Assembly: GCA_021772615.1 (NCBI GenBank)
Contig: JAJFLQ010000040.1
Location: 1 to 64,000, forward strand
Direction: 5' to 3'
Length of the DNA: 64,000 nucleotides
From: Verrucomicrobiota bacterium
GTDB taxonomy: Bacteria > Verrucomicrobiota > Lentisphaeria > JABSQK01 > JAJFLO01
Part shown: in pieces, positions 1 to 8,627 of the stretch
Layout of the letters: each line of letters begins with the position of its first letter
Numbering within the stretch: the stretch's first letter is position 1
Program-made: the position numbers and the translations under genes
The notes under the pieces: generated by a model
Databases searched by the model: none
The model's input: the letters and a program-made list of their open reading frames with translations, nothing else
Told to the model about the DNA's origin: nothing

Positions 1-4
1 TGCT

Positions 5-73
5 GTGCCATAACGAACCTTTGGTTAATGTTATTATCAACTTAAGACATTGAACAATAACACGTTATGGCAC
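5..73. repeat. long-range inverted repeat at window edge
   Basis: An 11-bp perfect inverted repeat, GTGCCATAACG at 5-15 and CGTTATGGCAC at 63-73, encloses about 47 bases. The enclosed part also has a local AACC/GGTT hairpin and a TGTTATT/AATAACA pairing, so the transcript could fold into a branched stem. The right arm is followed by TTTT on the + strand. It lies just downstream of the minus-strand efflux gene. It could be a terminator-like structure or an end of an element that continues outside the window. Confidence 0.4.
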
Positions 74-176
74 TTTTGCAAGCATTTTCAAGCAGTTTTT
101 CTGTCTCTTTTCTGCCTAAAAAACCCTTTCCGAATTAGGTCTAGAAAGAGCCATGGCGGCCGTACTTTGATATGGC

Positions 177-1649
177 TCATAGCGAATTTTCCGTTTTCGT
201 TGCATTCAAGCTGTGGAATCCGCCGCCGAGAGCGAGATAGAGATCAACGCGATTGTCGAGGCGCTGACGATGGGCTGAAAGTACACCACTTCTCGCGTCC
301 AGTGTTCGGCGCTGTCCCTCCAATAGGGATAGCAGGGTGTCAACACCCTGACCATAACGGTTTTCGGCCATACGCGCAGCCTGAACGGCAGCGGTTGCGG
401 TGCGTTGTTGTGCCTCTTCAAGCAACGATAAGTATGCTTCTGCCTCCAACGCTGTTTCCACTTCTCCGAACGCGATAAAGGCTTGTTGCACATAGTGTTC
501 CGCTGCTTCGTTGAAACGGCCTTTCGCAGCGTCGACTTGTGCCCTCAAACGCCCGCCCTCAAGAATCGGCTGTACAAGATTTCCGGCGATCGTCCAGCCT
601 AAAAAATTTCCGTTCAGCACGTTCTTAAGTTCATTGCTTGCCGTGCTCATATCGCTCGTCAACGACAGGCGCGGCAACAGGGCTGCTCTGGCTGCGTGTA
701 CACGCTTGTCCAGTGCTGCCAGGCGACGTTCCGCAGCGATCAGGTCAGGTCGACGTGCCAGTAGCTCTGACGGTAGGCCGGCAGCAGGGAGAGGAGGCAG
801 TTGCGGCAATGTTCCCAAATTTCCAATCTTCCCTGCCGGATAACGGCCGAGAAGAATTTCAAGCTGCCGCACAGAGCGTTTCAACGTTTCCCTTCGTTGT
901 TGGCACAAGGCTTCGGCAGCGGAAAGATTCGCTGTTGTGAGGTGCTTATCTATCGGCGACTGCAGACCCGCATCAACACGGTTGCCGGCTTGTACAGCGG
1001 TTCTTCGATAACTTTCGACTGTTTCGTTCGCCAGATCGAGCTGAAGCTGCGCCTCCGTCACCGCAAACCATGCCTTTGCCGTTTGTGCAGTCAGGGATAG
1101 TACCGCCGCTGCGTATTCGGCATCTTGCGCCTCCACATCATTCATCGCTGCCGATATTCCCGAGCGAAGTCGTCCCCAGATATCCAGCTCCCAGCTAATA
1201 TCGAGTGACACGCCAAATGAATTCGAACCGACAGTACTGGAATGTGTTGCTCCTGATAGGGGTGAACGCGCAACCTGCCGGCTTCGGGAAGAACTGAAAC
1301 GCGTTCCAATTTGCGGGTATAGCGTTGCTCCTGCGATACGGGCTTCCGCTCGTGCGGTCTCAATTCGTGCCGCAGCAGATTTGACGTCACGGTTGTTAGT
1401 AATTGCCTCGACAATGATTGTGGTCAAAGAGGCATCACCGAAGTCTGTCCACCATGATTCCGTGATTTCTCCCTGAACATGTTCGGCAATCCAATTCACC
1501 GAAACGTCTTTATCTAATGGTGGTGGGAGCGTCTCAGGTGGCGTCGTCGCGCACCCCGCGAGGCAGCATAAAATCGCCGAGGCAGCACAAGCTCTACCTA
1601 TTACTTTGGCCACGTACATGAAAGGATTTTTCCCTTGTTTCGTCATCAT
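177..1649 (-). CDS. outer-membrane efflux lipoprotein, OprM/NodT type (TolC superfamily)
   Basis: Predicted outer-membrane channel of a tripartite efflux pump, 490 residues, which is normal for the family. The N-terminal hydrophobic segment ends in a lipobox (CLAGC, Cys33), indicating a lipid-anchored protein. The body has the two-fold repeated OEP pattern, including ESWWTDFGD near residue 65 and LLARRPDLIAAERRL in the middle, the latter typical of NodT/OprM proteins. It is the last gene of a minus-strand run after marR and a small membrane protein; no RND, MFS or adaptor partner is in the window. ATG 1649 has no clear ribosome-binding site; an in-frame ATG at 1619 has AAGGG 12 bases upstream and would still leave a signal peptide. 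Family assignment is secure; the substrate is unknown. Confidence 0.93.
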   Translation of the reverse strand: MMTKQGKNPFMYVAKVIGRACAASAILCCLAGCATTPPETLPPPLDKDVSVNWIAEHVQGEITESWWTDFGDASLTTIIVEAITNNRDVKSAAARIETARAEARIAGATLYPQIGTRFSSSRSRQVARSPLSGATHSSTVGSNSFGVSLDISWELDIWGRLRSGISAAMNDVEAQDAEYAAAVLSLTAQTAKAWFAVTEAQLQLDLANETVESYRRTAVQAGNRVDAGLQSPIDKHLTTANLSAAEALCQQRRETLKRSVRQLEILLGRYPAGKIGNLGTLPQLPPLPAAGLPSELLARRPDLIAAERRLAALDKRVHAARAALLPRLSLTSDMSTASNELKNVLNGNFLGWTIAGNLVQPILEGGRLRAQVDAAKGRFNEAAEHYVQQAFIAFGEVETALEAEAYLSLLEEAQQRTATAAVQAARMAENRYGQGVDTLLSLLEGQRRTLDARSGVLSAHRQRLDNRVDLYLALGGGFHSLNATKTENSL

Positions 1650-1847
1650 AGATTGAACACTGTCATCGTGTGCATGAGAAATCTTACTTGTGAGACCGTC
1701 GAATGTTCTCTGGTGACTGCGTGTAAACGTTCAAATTCGCAGGCTGCGATAGAGATTGTCACCGCCATATTATGATGCTATGCGAATTATTAGGTATGCA
1801 ATTAATCAGGCGCATAAGTGCCGCATTGTTAGATTGGGCGCAATGTG

Positions 1848-2093
1848 TCACACAAGCATGATTCGGAGCGACAGAAACGGAACAAGATTGAATCCGATAA
1901 GAAAAATCTTGTAGACGGCGAGGTACGAAAAGATGGCAGTATTGAACGTTGTTCGCGGAATCTCAAACCATTTAGAGTGTACGCGATACAAACGATTCGG
2001 AAACAAGATGCACATGGCAGCTGAAACCACGTATAACGCTCCGTTGATAATGGTGCACCACATGAAAAATGTCGCGTATGTTTCGATGTTCAT
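1848..2093 (-). CDS. small membrane protein, DUF6868-like
   Basis: An 81-residue protein with two hydrophobic segments (about residues 9-31 and 53-76). They are separated by a short loop containing RLYRVHSKWFEIPR, and the end reads NLVPFLSLRIM. This pattern of WC near the N-terminus, HSKWF in the loop and NLVPFLALR near the end is what I recall of the DUF6868 family of bacterial inner-membrane proteins. No function is known. It lies 49 bases downstream of marR and 198 bases upstream of the efflux gene on the same strand, so it is probably co-transcribed with marR. Whether it takes part in efflux cannot be told from sequence. Confidence 0.75.
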   Translation of the reverse strand: MNIETYATFFMWCTIINGALYVVSAAMCILFPNRLYRVHSKWFEIPRTTFNTAIFSYLAVYKIFLIGFNLVPFLSLRIMLV

Positions 2094-2142
2094 GAAGTCA
2101 TTGTACTTTGTATGTAGGCCCGACGATTCGCGCTTTGTGTGA

Positions 2143-2580
2143 TTAGTCGTCGCAACCGAGATTACGCCGAATCTTTTCCAATACGTTCTTCAACGCCTTA
2201 AGCTCCTCGCGTGAGATCCCCTTCACCGCCTGGTTGCGGACACCCTCACCGCGTTCGACAATTGTCTCCCAGATTGGTTGAACGCCGTCACCGGCGCGAA
2301 TGATCTTTTTTCGTCTGTCGTCCGGTGCAGGATGTCTTCTTATGAGTTCCTTTTTTTCCATACTGTCCAACACCCGGACCAAGGTAGATTGTTCAATACG
2401 AAGGTCATCGGCCAGCTCTGTCTGGGAGCATTCCCTACGCAGGGCGAGGCAGGCGAGAACCTGTACCTGTCTGATTGTAATGCCGTGGGGCGCAAGTTCT
2501 GAATTCAATGTTTTCTCGATTTGATGCGCGGTGAGGCCGATCCAATAATTCGGACTGCTTTGAAAATCATATTCCAGCAT
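2143..2580 (-). CDS. MarR-family transcriptional regulator
   Basis: A winged-helix DNA-binding repressor or activator of about 145 residues. The recognisable core has helices around RQVQVLACLAL, then CSQTELADDL and EQSTLVRVLDSMEKKELIRR (helix-turn-helix). The wing follows with the family-typical DDRR in HPAPDDRRKK. An upstream in-frame ATG at 2607 would add nine residues. I prefer 2580 because the likely promoter places the transcript start close to 2607 and a weak GGGA lies five bases before 2580. A dyad overlapping the promoter suggests autoregulation. The same-strand genes downstream (small membrane protein, efflux channel) are the natural regulatory targets. The ligand is unknown. Confidence 0.93.
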   Translation of the reverse strand: MLEYDFQSSPNYWIGLTAHQIEKTLNSELAPHGITIRQVQVLACLALRRECSQTELADDLRIEQSTLVRVLDSMEKKELIRRHPAPDDRRKKIIRAGDGVQPIWETIVERGEGVRNQAVKGISREELKALKNVLEKIRRNLGCDD

Positions 2581-2612
2581 ATCAATCCCATATACTTGTA
2601 GTTGCATTAATT

Positions 2613-2630
2613 GCTATTACATATATTAGC
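2613..2630. promoter_or_regulatory. candidate MarR operator dyad
   Basis: GCTATTACATATATTAGC is an imperfect palindrome: GCTA and TAGC ends with an AT-rich centre. It lies immediately upstream of the marR start and covers its predicted -10 box. MarR proteins typically bind AT-rich dyads of this size in their own promoter. Assignment rests on position and symmetry only. Confidence 0.4.
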
Positions 2631-2650
2631 CATGCATTTAATTATTTCAA
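2623..2650 (-). promoter_or_regulatory. predicted sigma70-type promoter for marR
   Basis: Read on the minus strand, TTGAAA (2645-2650) and TAATAT (2623-2628) are separated by 16 bases. This would start transcription near 2616, giving a leader of about 36 bases to the ATG at 2580. The overlap with the dyad fits self-repression. Confidence 0.4.
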
Positions 2651-2809
2651 TGGCATAGCGTGAAAAAAACCGGTGAGGTGATTGCTGATCCTGGCACTGT
2701 GGAAGAGAATCGGTGATTTCACAATGCGGAGCAAAAACGGCATACGTCACATTAAAGGCTGGTACAGTTCAAGCGCTCCCAGGTCGTTGGCGATGCACAC
2801 TGGGAGATC

Positions 2810-4270
2810 TTACTTACGCAACCGATTTTCGATCTCGCCGGCCAATGCGTCGCCGATGCCTGGGATTGCTTCCGCTATTTCGGCAGCCGTGCAGCGGCGG
2901 AGATTTCTGACCGAACCGAACCGGTTCAGGATCTGTGTCTTGCGTTTCTTGCCGATGCCAGGTATTTCGTCGAGAATCGAATTCTGAATTCGCGCGCTGC
3001 GGAGTTTACGATGGAAGGTGTTGGCAAAGCGGTGGGCCTCGTCGCGAATCGCCTGCACGAGGCGGAGCGATTTCTCGTGCCGTTCCAGAATGATCGGGAC
3101 GCTTGTACCGCGGCAAAAAATCTCTTCGTTGCGTTTGGCCAGCCCGATCAATGGCAGGTCTTCACACGCCAAAGCCCGTAGCACCGCCTCGGCCGCATGA
3201 AGCTGGCCGAGGCCGCCGTCGACCACCAACAGGTCCGGTAGCGGTCGGTCTTCCGCTAGCAACCGTTTATACCGTCGCGAAATCGCTTCCGTCATCATCG
3301 CGAAATCGTCAATGCCGGTAACGTCCCTAATGCGGTAATGCCGATAGTCCTTGCGCGACGGGGCGCCGTTGCGAAAGCAGACCATGGCGGCAACGGCAAA
3401 ACGGCCGGAGATATTCGAAATGTCAAAGCATTCCATCACGCGCGGCGGGCGCGGCAGATTTAGAACGGACTGCAGTTGGTTGACGGCTTCCTCGCCGGGG
3501 TGGATGGCGACGTGGGTATGGACGAACGTCCGGTTCCTGGCGCCGAATACGGTAGTAATGTTGTCGACAACATCTCTGAGCCGCGCGGCCGATTCGAAAC
3601 GGTGTCCTGCAGCCATCTTAGTCATTTTTTCCGTCAATGATCCGATGACCTCATCGGTTTTTCCCTCGACCACATCGATGAGCTTGCGGACCTGCAAATG
3701 GTAGTCCTCGCGGCTGATGTTATTGATGCAGGGCGCCGTGCAATAGCGAACGATTTGGTCGAGGCAGTGCTTCCTGTCCTTCTCGTCGGGGACCCTGGGG
3801 CGACAGGAGCGGAGTCCGAAAAAGCGCGTGAGGTGGTCGATGGTATCCCGGAGGACGCCGGCCTGGGGAAATGGGCCGAAATAGGTGCATCCGTCGTCTT
3901 TCTTTAACCGTGCCAGAGCCAGTCGCGGATAGGGCGCATTTAGGTCTATTTTTATGAGTAGAAAGCGCTTGTCGTCTCGCAGAACAACATTATAACGGGG
4001 AGCGTATTGTTTGATCAGCCGTGACTCAAGGAGCATGGCTTCTTCCTCGGTCCGTACGGGAATAGTTTCGAAGTGTTCGATGCTGTTTATCAGCGAACGA
4101 AATTTTGGGTCGGCGGACGTCATCCGTGATGGCCGAAAATAGTTCGACAGCCGTTTGCGCAGTGATTTGGCCTTGCCTACATATATCACATTGCGGAAGC
4201 GGTCACGGAACATGTAAACGCCCGGCTGATTTACAATATCGGTCACTCGGTAGTCGCATTGTCGCGGCAT
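2810..4270 (-). CDS. uvrC: UvrABC excinuclease subunit C (short form)
   Basis: The nuclease subunit of nucleotide excision repair, making the 3' and 5' incisions around a lesion. Domains in order: GIY-YIG nuclease (GVYMFRDRFRNVIYVGKAKS from about residue 18, with the later EEAMLLESRLIKQY helix), UVR motif near 190-215 (KMAAGHRFESAARLRD), RNase H-like 5' nuclease (ECFDISNISG, DLLVVDGGLGQL), and tandem helix-hairpin-helix at the end (LDEIPGIGKKRK, AIPGIGDALA). At 486 residues it is clearly shorter than the roughly 600 of E. coli UvrC, mostly in the middle, but every named domain is present. I start at ATG 4270 because the preceding 39 codons look non-coding and the family begins just before the GIY-YIG domain. 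Confidence 0.96.
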   Translation of the reverse strand: MPRQCDYRVTDIVNQPGVYMFRDRFRNVIYVGKAKSLRKRLSNYFRPSRMTSADPKFRSLINSIEHFETIPVRTEEEAMLLESRLIKQYAPRYNVVLRDDKRFLLIKIDLNAPYPRLALARLKKDDGCTYFGPFPQAGVLRDTIDHLTRFFGLRSCRPRVPDEKDRKHCLDQIVRYCTAPCINNISREDYHLQVRKLIDVVEGKTDEVIGSLTEKMTKMAAGHRFESAARLRDVVDNITTVFGARNRTFVHTHVAIHPGEEAVNQLQSVLNLPRPPRVMECFDISNISGRFAVAAMVCFRNGAPSRKDYRHYRIRDVTGIDDFAMMTEAISRRYKRLLAEDRPLPDLLVVDGGLGQLHAAEAVLRALACEDLPLIGLAKRNEEIFCRGTSVPIILERHEKSLRLVQAIRDEAHRFANTFHRKLRSARIQNSILDEIPGIGKKRKTQILNRFGSVRNLRRCTAAEIAEAIPGIGDALAGEIENRLRK

Positions 4271-4678
4271 CGTGATGCAGGCCTTCTGTGTACCCGGCGG
4301 TCTGTGAGAATTAGGCCGATTTCTCGTTTGTGTCGTTACGATCCCCAAAGTCCGCCAGGCTGTTAGCGGCAGATCTCCGCGCACCACGGCGCAGAGCGCG
4401 CCCGCCGGTTGTTGATTCTCTTGTACAGATTCAGCCGAAATGGTTTCATGTCAATCGATATTGACAGATCATTGACAAATGGTTATACATAGACGGCCGG
4501 AGTCGGTTCGGTCACGGAATCGCTTTATTGATTGTGGCGGTGACCGCGATCGCGAAAGGTGCTGCGGAGCGGGTCCGTCGCGCTTCGAATGCATCGTCAT
4601 TCCCCTTGGCAGGGGGCGAACATCCATGCCACCAGCGCCGCAGGCGGCACCATATCCAAACAGGAGTTCAGGCAGGCC
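4271..4678. other. intergenic region between uvrC and the zinc-finger/propeller operon
   Basis: A 408-base divergent intergenic stretch. It holds one strong sigma70-type promoter facing right (4461-4489) and then a leader of about 180 bases. The leader contains a small CCCCT/AGGGG hairpin near 4600. I see no convincing small gene; ORFs reading through are extensions of the flanking genes. Confidence 0.6.
4461..4489 (+). promoter_or_regulatory. strong sigma70-type promoter for the 4679-8627 operon
   Basis: TTGACA at 4461-4466 matches the -35 consensus exactly. TATACA at 4484-4489 follows after a 17-base spacer. A second TTGACA lies inside the spacer at 4472. Transcription would start near 4496 and produce a leader of about 180 bases before the ATG at 4679. 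Confidence 0.7.
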
Positions 4679-6376
4679 ATGTCCAAGCTGGCGTTAAAAC
4701 GCGGTCATTGCGATCAGCATCCGGACCAGGAGGCAGTAGGCACCTGCAGCCGCTGCGGTGTCGATATTTGCACCGAATGCGTGCAGCGTTTCGGCTATTT
4801 TTGCAGCCAGCTCTGCAAGGATGAAAGTCGAAAGTCCTTTGGCAACGCGGACAGCGGTCGCCGGCGCCAGGACGGACAGCGAATGCAGACCCTGGCGCGC
4901 GTCCTGCAAGCCAGTGTATTTCTGATATTCTTAGCTGTGGTTGGCGGCGCCGCGTTCGTCGTATGGAGCAAATTCCTGCACCCGGCCGGCGACATTGTCT
5001 GGGAGGCATTCTTTAAGTCAAACACCGAATCCGACGCGATTCTGGGCATCAACGATGCCGGTATCCTTATCCGTACGGATAACAAATTTGTTGTTCTTGA
5101 TCCCGAGACGGGACAGCAGTCGGCATCCACACCGATAAAGTCGCCGGAGTCGGATCCGAAGGCGAAAATTGAGCCGGAGATCGTATTCGGCACCAACGAC
5201 ACCGACGACGGTACGATCGCCGTAACGAACAAGTATATCTACGGGATCGATAAGAGTGGATCGCTGCTGTTCGCCTCATCGCTGTTGCGTGGCCCGAGCG
5301 CTTACGCATTCAGCGAGGGCAACACGTTTATCGCCGGATCGTACAGCATTCCACAGGATGACGAAGGCTGGATTCAGTCTCATGAATTGTTCTGCATCGA
5401 CGCGGCGACGGGTGTCGAGGTCTGGCGCAAGGAAATGAAGCCCGGCCTGAGCATTTCCAATGTATCCGCCGCCGATCGGTTCGTGTGCAGCATGGTCGCC
5501 CATAACGGCCAGGGCAAGGGGCCGCGGCTTGTGCTGATTGTGCTGGACGCCGGATCCGGTGCGTTGCTGTGGTACAAGGCGTTCGAGACGCCGCCAAAAT
5601 GGGGACCAGTGATTTACAAGCAGTGTATTTTATACGAAGAAAACGATCACATACGGTGCCTTGATCGCAGCGGCCGCCCGGCATGGGCAACGGACACGGG
5701 CGAAGAACATCGCATCGCACTACCGTCGACCTCCTATCCATTCGTGTCGATCAACAAGGACCTGATGTTTGTGAAGTTCGAGGGCGAATCCCTGTGTTAT
5801 GACGCCGACACCGGCCGTGGGTTGTGGAAGACGTCGCTGCTTGTCGGCGGGGCTAATACGACCGTGACCGGTAATCGCGTGTTCATTAAAGGCTTCACCG
5901 TACGGGACGACGGGAAAACGATGAACCTCAGCAAGATGCCGGGATTCAATCAAGCTCAGGATGTGGTCGAAGAATTCGGCCTTGATAATGTCCAGGTGCA
6001 GAATGATGTGGAGCTGTTGCTGTGTCTTGAAAAGGAAACCGGCGAAATCCTGTGGCAGGTCGAACAGGCGATCGGAACAATCATCGCAAATGACGACTAC
6101 GTCGTGCGAGTGATGACATCGCAACAGAAAAAATTGTCGGTGATAAACCGATCTCATCCTGCAGAGACATACATTTTTCAGTATAATCTGAAGAACGGGA
6201 AATTGCTGTTTTCCAAGACGCACAAAGGATTCGACCTTTTGGGCGGCCGAATCTTGAACGACATGTTCGTCGGATACGCATTCGATTCGATTTCGCAGGC
6301 CGGCACTTTTTTTGATGTCGATGTACTGCGTGAGACACCTGTAGAAGGCCGACTGTTTGCCTTTAAGTTGCGATGA
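4679..6376 (+). CDS. membrane-anchored PQQ-type beta-propeller protein with N-terminal B-box-like zinc finger
   Basis: 565 residues. Residues 11-46 hold a Cys/His-rich finger with ligand candidates C11, H14, C23, C26, C31, C34, C42 and C46, like a B-box. One transmembrane helix follows at about 74-95. The rest is a long extracytoplasmic region with repeats such as TGVEVWRKEM, GALLWYKAF, GRGLWKTSL and GEILWQVEQ, the blade signature of PQQ-like (BamB-type) propellers. No catalytic residues for alcohol dehydrogenase activity are apparent, so a scaffold or sensor role is more likely; this is inference. First gene of an operon with two further membrane proteins; its stop overlaps the next start (ATGA). 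ATG 4679 is preceded by AGGAG 12 bases upstream and begins right before the finger. Confidence 0.85.
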   Translation: MSKLALKRGHCDQHPDQEAVGTCSRCGVDICTECVQRFGYFCSQLCKDESRKSFGNADSGRRRQDGQRMQTLARVLQASVFLIFLAVVGGAAFVVWSKFLHPAGDIVWEAFFKSNTESDAILGINDAGILIRTDNKFVVLDPETGQQSASTPIKSPESDPKAKIEPEIVFGTNDTDDGTIAVTNKYIYGIDKSGSLLFASSLLRGPSAYAFSEGNTFIAGSYSIPQDDEGWIQSHELFCIDAATGVEVWRKEMKPGLSISNVSAADRFVCSMVAHNGQGKGPRLVLIVLDAGSGALLWYKAFETPPKWGPVIYKQCILYEENDHIRCLDRSGRPAWATDTGEEHRIALPSTSYPFVSINKDLMFVKFEGESLCYDADTGRGLWKTSLLVGGANTTVTGNRVFIKGFTVRDDGKTMNLSKMPGFNQAQDVVEEFGLDNVQVQNDVELLLCLEKETGEILWQVEQAIGTIIANDDYVVRVMTSQQKKLSVINRSHPAETYIFQYNLKNGKLLFSKTHKGFDLLGGRILNDMFVGYAFDSISQAGTFFDVDVLRETPVEGRLFAFKLR

Positions 6377-7386
6377 ATCCGGCGCAGCAACAACGCCTGT
6401 TGTCGGTAATGGACACTCTCCCGTGTACGCCGCCCCGGTGTACCGATCTTGCCCACCATGTTCCCGATTTCTGCTGCGAATCATGCGGCCGCGGCCATCT
6501 GTGGCAGCAACTCGATTTGGACCGTGACCGGTTTCGCTTGTTATGCGAAAGCTGTTATGAAAAGGCATTGACCGAGGTTCGCCGTCGGCGATGTATTGCT
6601 GTCTTGCGACAACCCGTGTTTTACGTTGTAATGAGCGTTGGGATCGCCGGCATATTGTTCGCCGCCGGGGTAGGGCGTGTGTCGGTTGACGATCTGCGCG
6701 AGCGTGACAGCGGCAAACCTCCACACCTGCAAAAACTGGGCAACTTGTACGTCGAGCGCGGCGCGAGAATACGCGCTCGACTGCGACTACTCGAGCACTA
6801 TGGGCCGGCTGCCGATGTCCGGAAGTGGGCTGTGCCGGCGCTGAAGTCGTACCATCTGGCGAATGCGTATTGGCAGGACGACAGCGTGTCCGCCGAACTG
6901 TTGGCCTGTATCGCCGTGCTGCTGGCCAAGGCCGGCGCGGTGGACGAAGCCTATGATCACCTGCGTGCACTTGACGGTCGACTGTCTTCCAGGAGCCGGC
7001 GGACATATCTCTACTATCGCGGTGGCCTGGCGCTACAGCTGGGGCGCGTGCAGTCTTGCCTGAATGATTGGGAGATCGTGCTGCAGGAGGCCGCCGGAAG
7101 CGCCGTGCCGAGCTTGGATACGCTGATAGATCTGAACGAGGAAAGAAGCGCCTCGTATATACTCGAACCGACGCCCGAAATGTGGCGCGATAATGTTGCT
7201 GAATTATCCGGTATGCGGCTGCGGGAAGGGGTGATTTACGCCCGAATATTACAGGAAGTCGAGCATGCCGGGCTCGATTCAGCCGTTGCGAGGGACTTGA
7301 AGCGGTACATGAACGTCATGTCGCAACCTGCCACGCGTGCCCGGGATGCATCGCGTCCACTTGTAGAACCCATTGACGATCCGTAA
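6373..7386 (+). CDS. membrane protein with N-terminal zinc ribbon and helical (TPR-like) extracytoplasmic domain
   Basis: 337 residues. C35-x2-C38 and C58-x2-C61 make a likely zinc ribbon in the N-terminal cytoplasmic part. It is followed by one transmembrane helix at about 80-98. The remainder is helical; YLYYRGGLALQLGRVQSCL resembles a TPR unit, and the preceding AVLLAKAGAVDEAYDHLRAL another. The architecture mirrors its upstream neighbour: finger, single membrane helix, repeat domain outside. It overlaps that gene by four bases and precedes the rhomboid gene by two, so the three are surely one operon. No family name recognised; the function is unknown. Confidence 0.82.
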   Translation: MNPAQQQRLLSVMDTLPCTPPRCTDLAHHVPDFCCESCGRGHLWQQLDLDRDRFRLLCESCYEKALTEVRRRRCIAVLRQPVFYVVMSVGIAGILFAAGVGRVSVDDLRERDSGKPPHLQKLGNLYVERGARIRARLRLLEHYGPAADVRKWAVPALKSYHLANAYWQDDSVSAELLACIAVLLAKAGAVDEAYDHLRALDGRLSSRSRRTYLYYRGGLALQLGRVQSCLNDWEIVLQEAAGSAVPSLDTLIDLNEERSASYILEPTPEMWRDNVAELSGMRLREGVIYARILQEVEHAGLDSAVARDLKRYMNVMSQPATRARDASRPLVEPIDDP

Positions 7387-7388
7387 CC

Positions 7389-8627
7389 ATGTTCTTACCC
7401 GTATACGTAGAGGCGGAATATTCCGAGACCCGGCAGCATGCGCCGGCCGTCTACCTGCTCATTGCCATCACCGTTCTCGTGCACGCCTGGCTCTTCCTCG
7501 TAATCGAAGACAGTCTGCGAACCCACTACTATTACAGCTATGGCGTCGTGCGATTGGACTACAAATGGTGGAGCGCGCTCACCTGCGTCTTGCTGCACGG
7601 GTCGTGGCTTCATTTGCTCGGAAATATGTATTTTCTTTGGATTTACGGTCGTAGTGTGGAGAGGTTGCTCGGATCGCTACAGTTCCTGGTTACCTACGTC
7701 GTGGGCGCGTTCATAAGCGTGAATATTCACGTCGCAACGGTGTCGCCATTGTATAACGACCAGCCTGCGGTTGGCGCGTCCGGCGCGATCTCGGCGGTGC
7801 TCGGCGCGTTTCTGGTCTTGCTGCCGACAGCGAAGTTGCGTACGCTGTATTTCGATATCATTTCATTTCGTCCGTTAATGATCGAACTTCCGGCGTTTGT
7901 TGTGCTGTCGATGTGGTTCATCGGCCAGCTTCTGGCCGGTCTCAATGTTTTCGGGCATGGCGGCGGCATTGCGTTTTGGGCGCATATCGGCGGGTTCGCG
8001 GCCGGTGCTGCTACCGGAACGATCCAGGGTTTTCGGAAACGCCGAAAGGAGTTCCTCGGGTTCCAGCAACTTCGAGATCTGTTGTTGTCGGGATGGGCGG
8101 GGGTACAGTCGGGCGATTTCGCCGTGGCCGGTTCGGTGGCTCGTGACCTCGACGGGTACACAGTTCAGGGTGCGCAAGGGCTGCAGCCGTTGTTGACCGG
8201 CGTCACGTCATTTTTTGGTGCCGGCCGGCGGGATGCAGCCCGTGACGCCATGGTCCGCGCATTCAATCAGACGCGCGACTATCAGGATTATCCCAAACAA
8301 CTCACCGTTTATTTCCAACTGCTTAAATGTTGTGGTGAGAATCACGTACCCGGCTGGATACATTGCGACGCCGGCATCGCGGCTGCGGGGCTGAAACAAC
8401 CGCAGCTGGCATTGTGGTCGTACGAGCAGGCAATTCGTCTGGGCGCCGACGAACGCCTGGAGCAGGTGTTGACGTCGATCGAGGGGATTGCCCGGAACAA
8501 ACTCCAGCAGCCTCACGCGGCTGACCTTGTGGCCGCTGAGATTGCGCAGGTACGGTCCATGTCGGCAACGCCCACCGATCGCGGCGACCAGACTGCGAGT
8601 AGCGAAATCGACGGCGTTGCTGGATAG
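7389..8627 (+). CDS. rhomboid-family intramembrane serine protease with C-terminal helical extension
   Basis: Intramembrane protease, 412 residues. The rhomboid core spans about residues 20-210: HGSWLHLLGNM (70-80), the catalytic serine in GASGAIS (Ser131) and the catalytic histidine in AHIGGFAAG (His199), with the expected six membrane segments. The roughly 200 residues after the core are soluble and helical, with repeat-like segments (SYEQAIRLGADERLEQVL), probably TPR-related. It is the third gene of the operon starting at 4679. Rhomboids cut single-pass membrane proteins, and both upstream genes encode single-pass proteins, so they are plausible substrates; that link is inference. Confidence 0.94.
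   Translation: MFLPVYVEAEYSETRQHAPAVYLLIAITVLVHAWLFLVIEDSLRTHYYYSYGVVRLDYKWWSALTCVLLHGSWLHLLGNMYFLWIYGRSVERLLGSLQFLVTYVVGAFISVNIHVATVSPLYNDQPAVGASGAISAVLGAFLVLLPTAKLRTLYFDIISFRPLMIELPAFVVLSMWFIGQLLAGLNVFGHGGGIAFWAHIGGFAAGAATGTIQGFRKRRKEFLGFQQLRDLLLSGWAGVQSGDFAVAGSVARDLDGYTVQGAQGLQPLLTGVTSFFGAGRRDAARDAMVRAFNQTRDYQDYPKQLTVYFQLLKCCGENHVPGWIHCDAGIAAAGLKQPQLALWSYEQAIRLGADERLEQVLTSIEGIARNKLQQPHAADLVAAEIAQVRSMSATPTDRGDQTASSEIDGVAG

Noticed and set aside
5720..7006. 428-codon open frame on the minus strand opposite the propeller and zinc-ribbon genes
   Set aside because: It is the reverse complement of two clearly coding, coupled genes, has Arg/Pro/His-rich nonsense composition and no recognisable motif.
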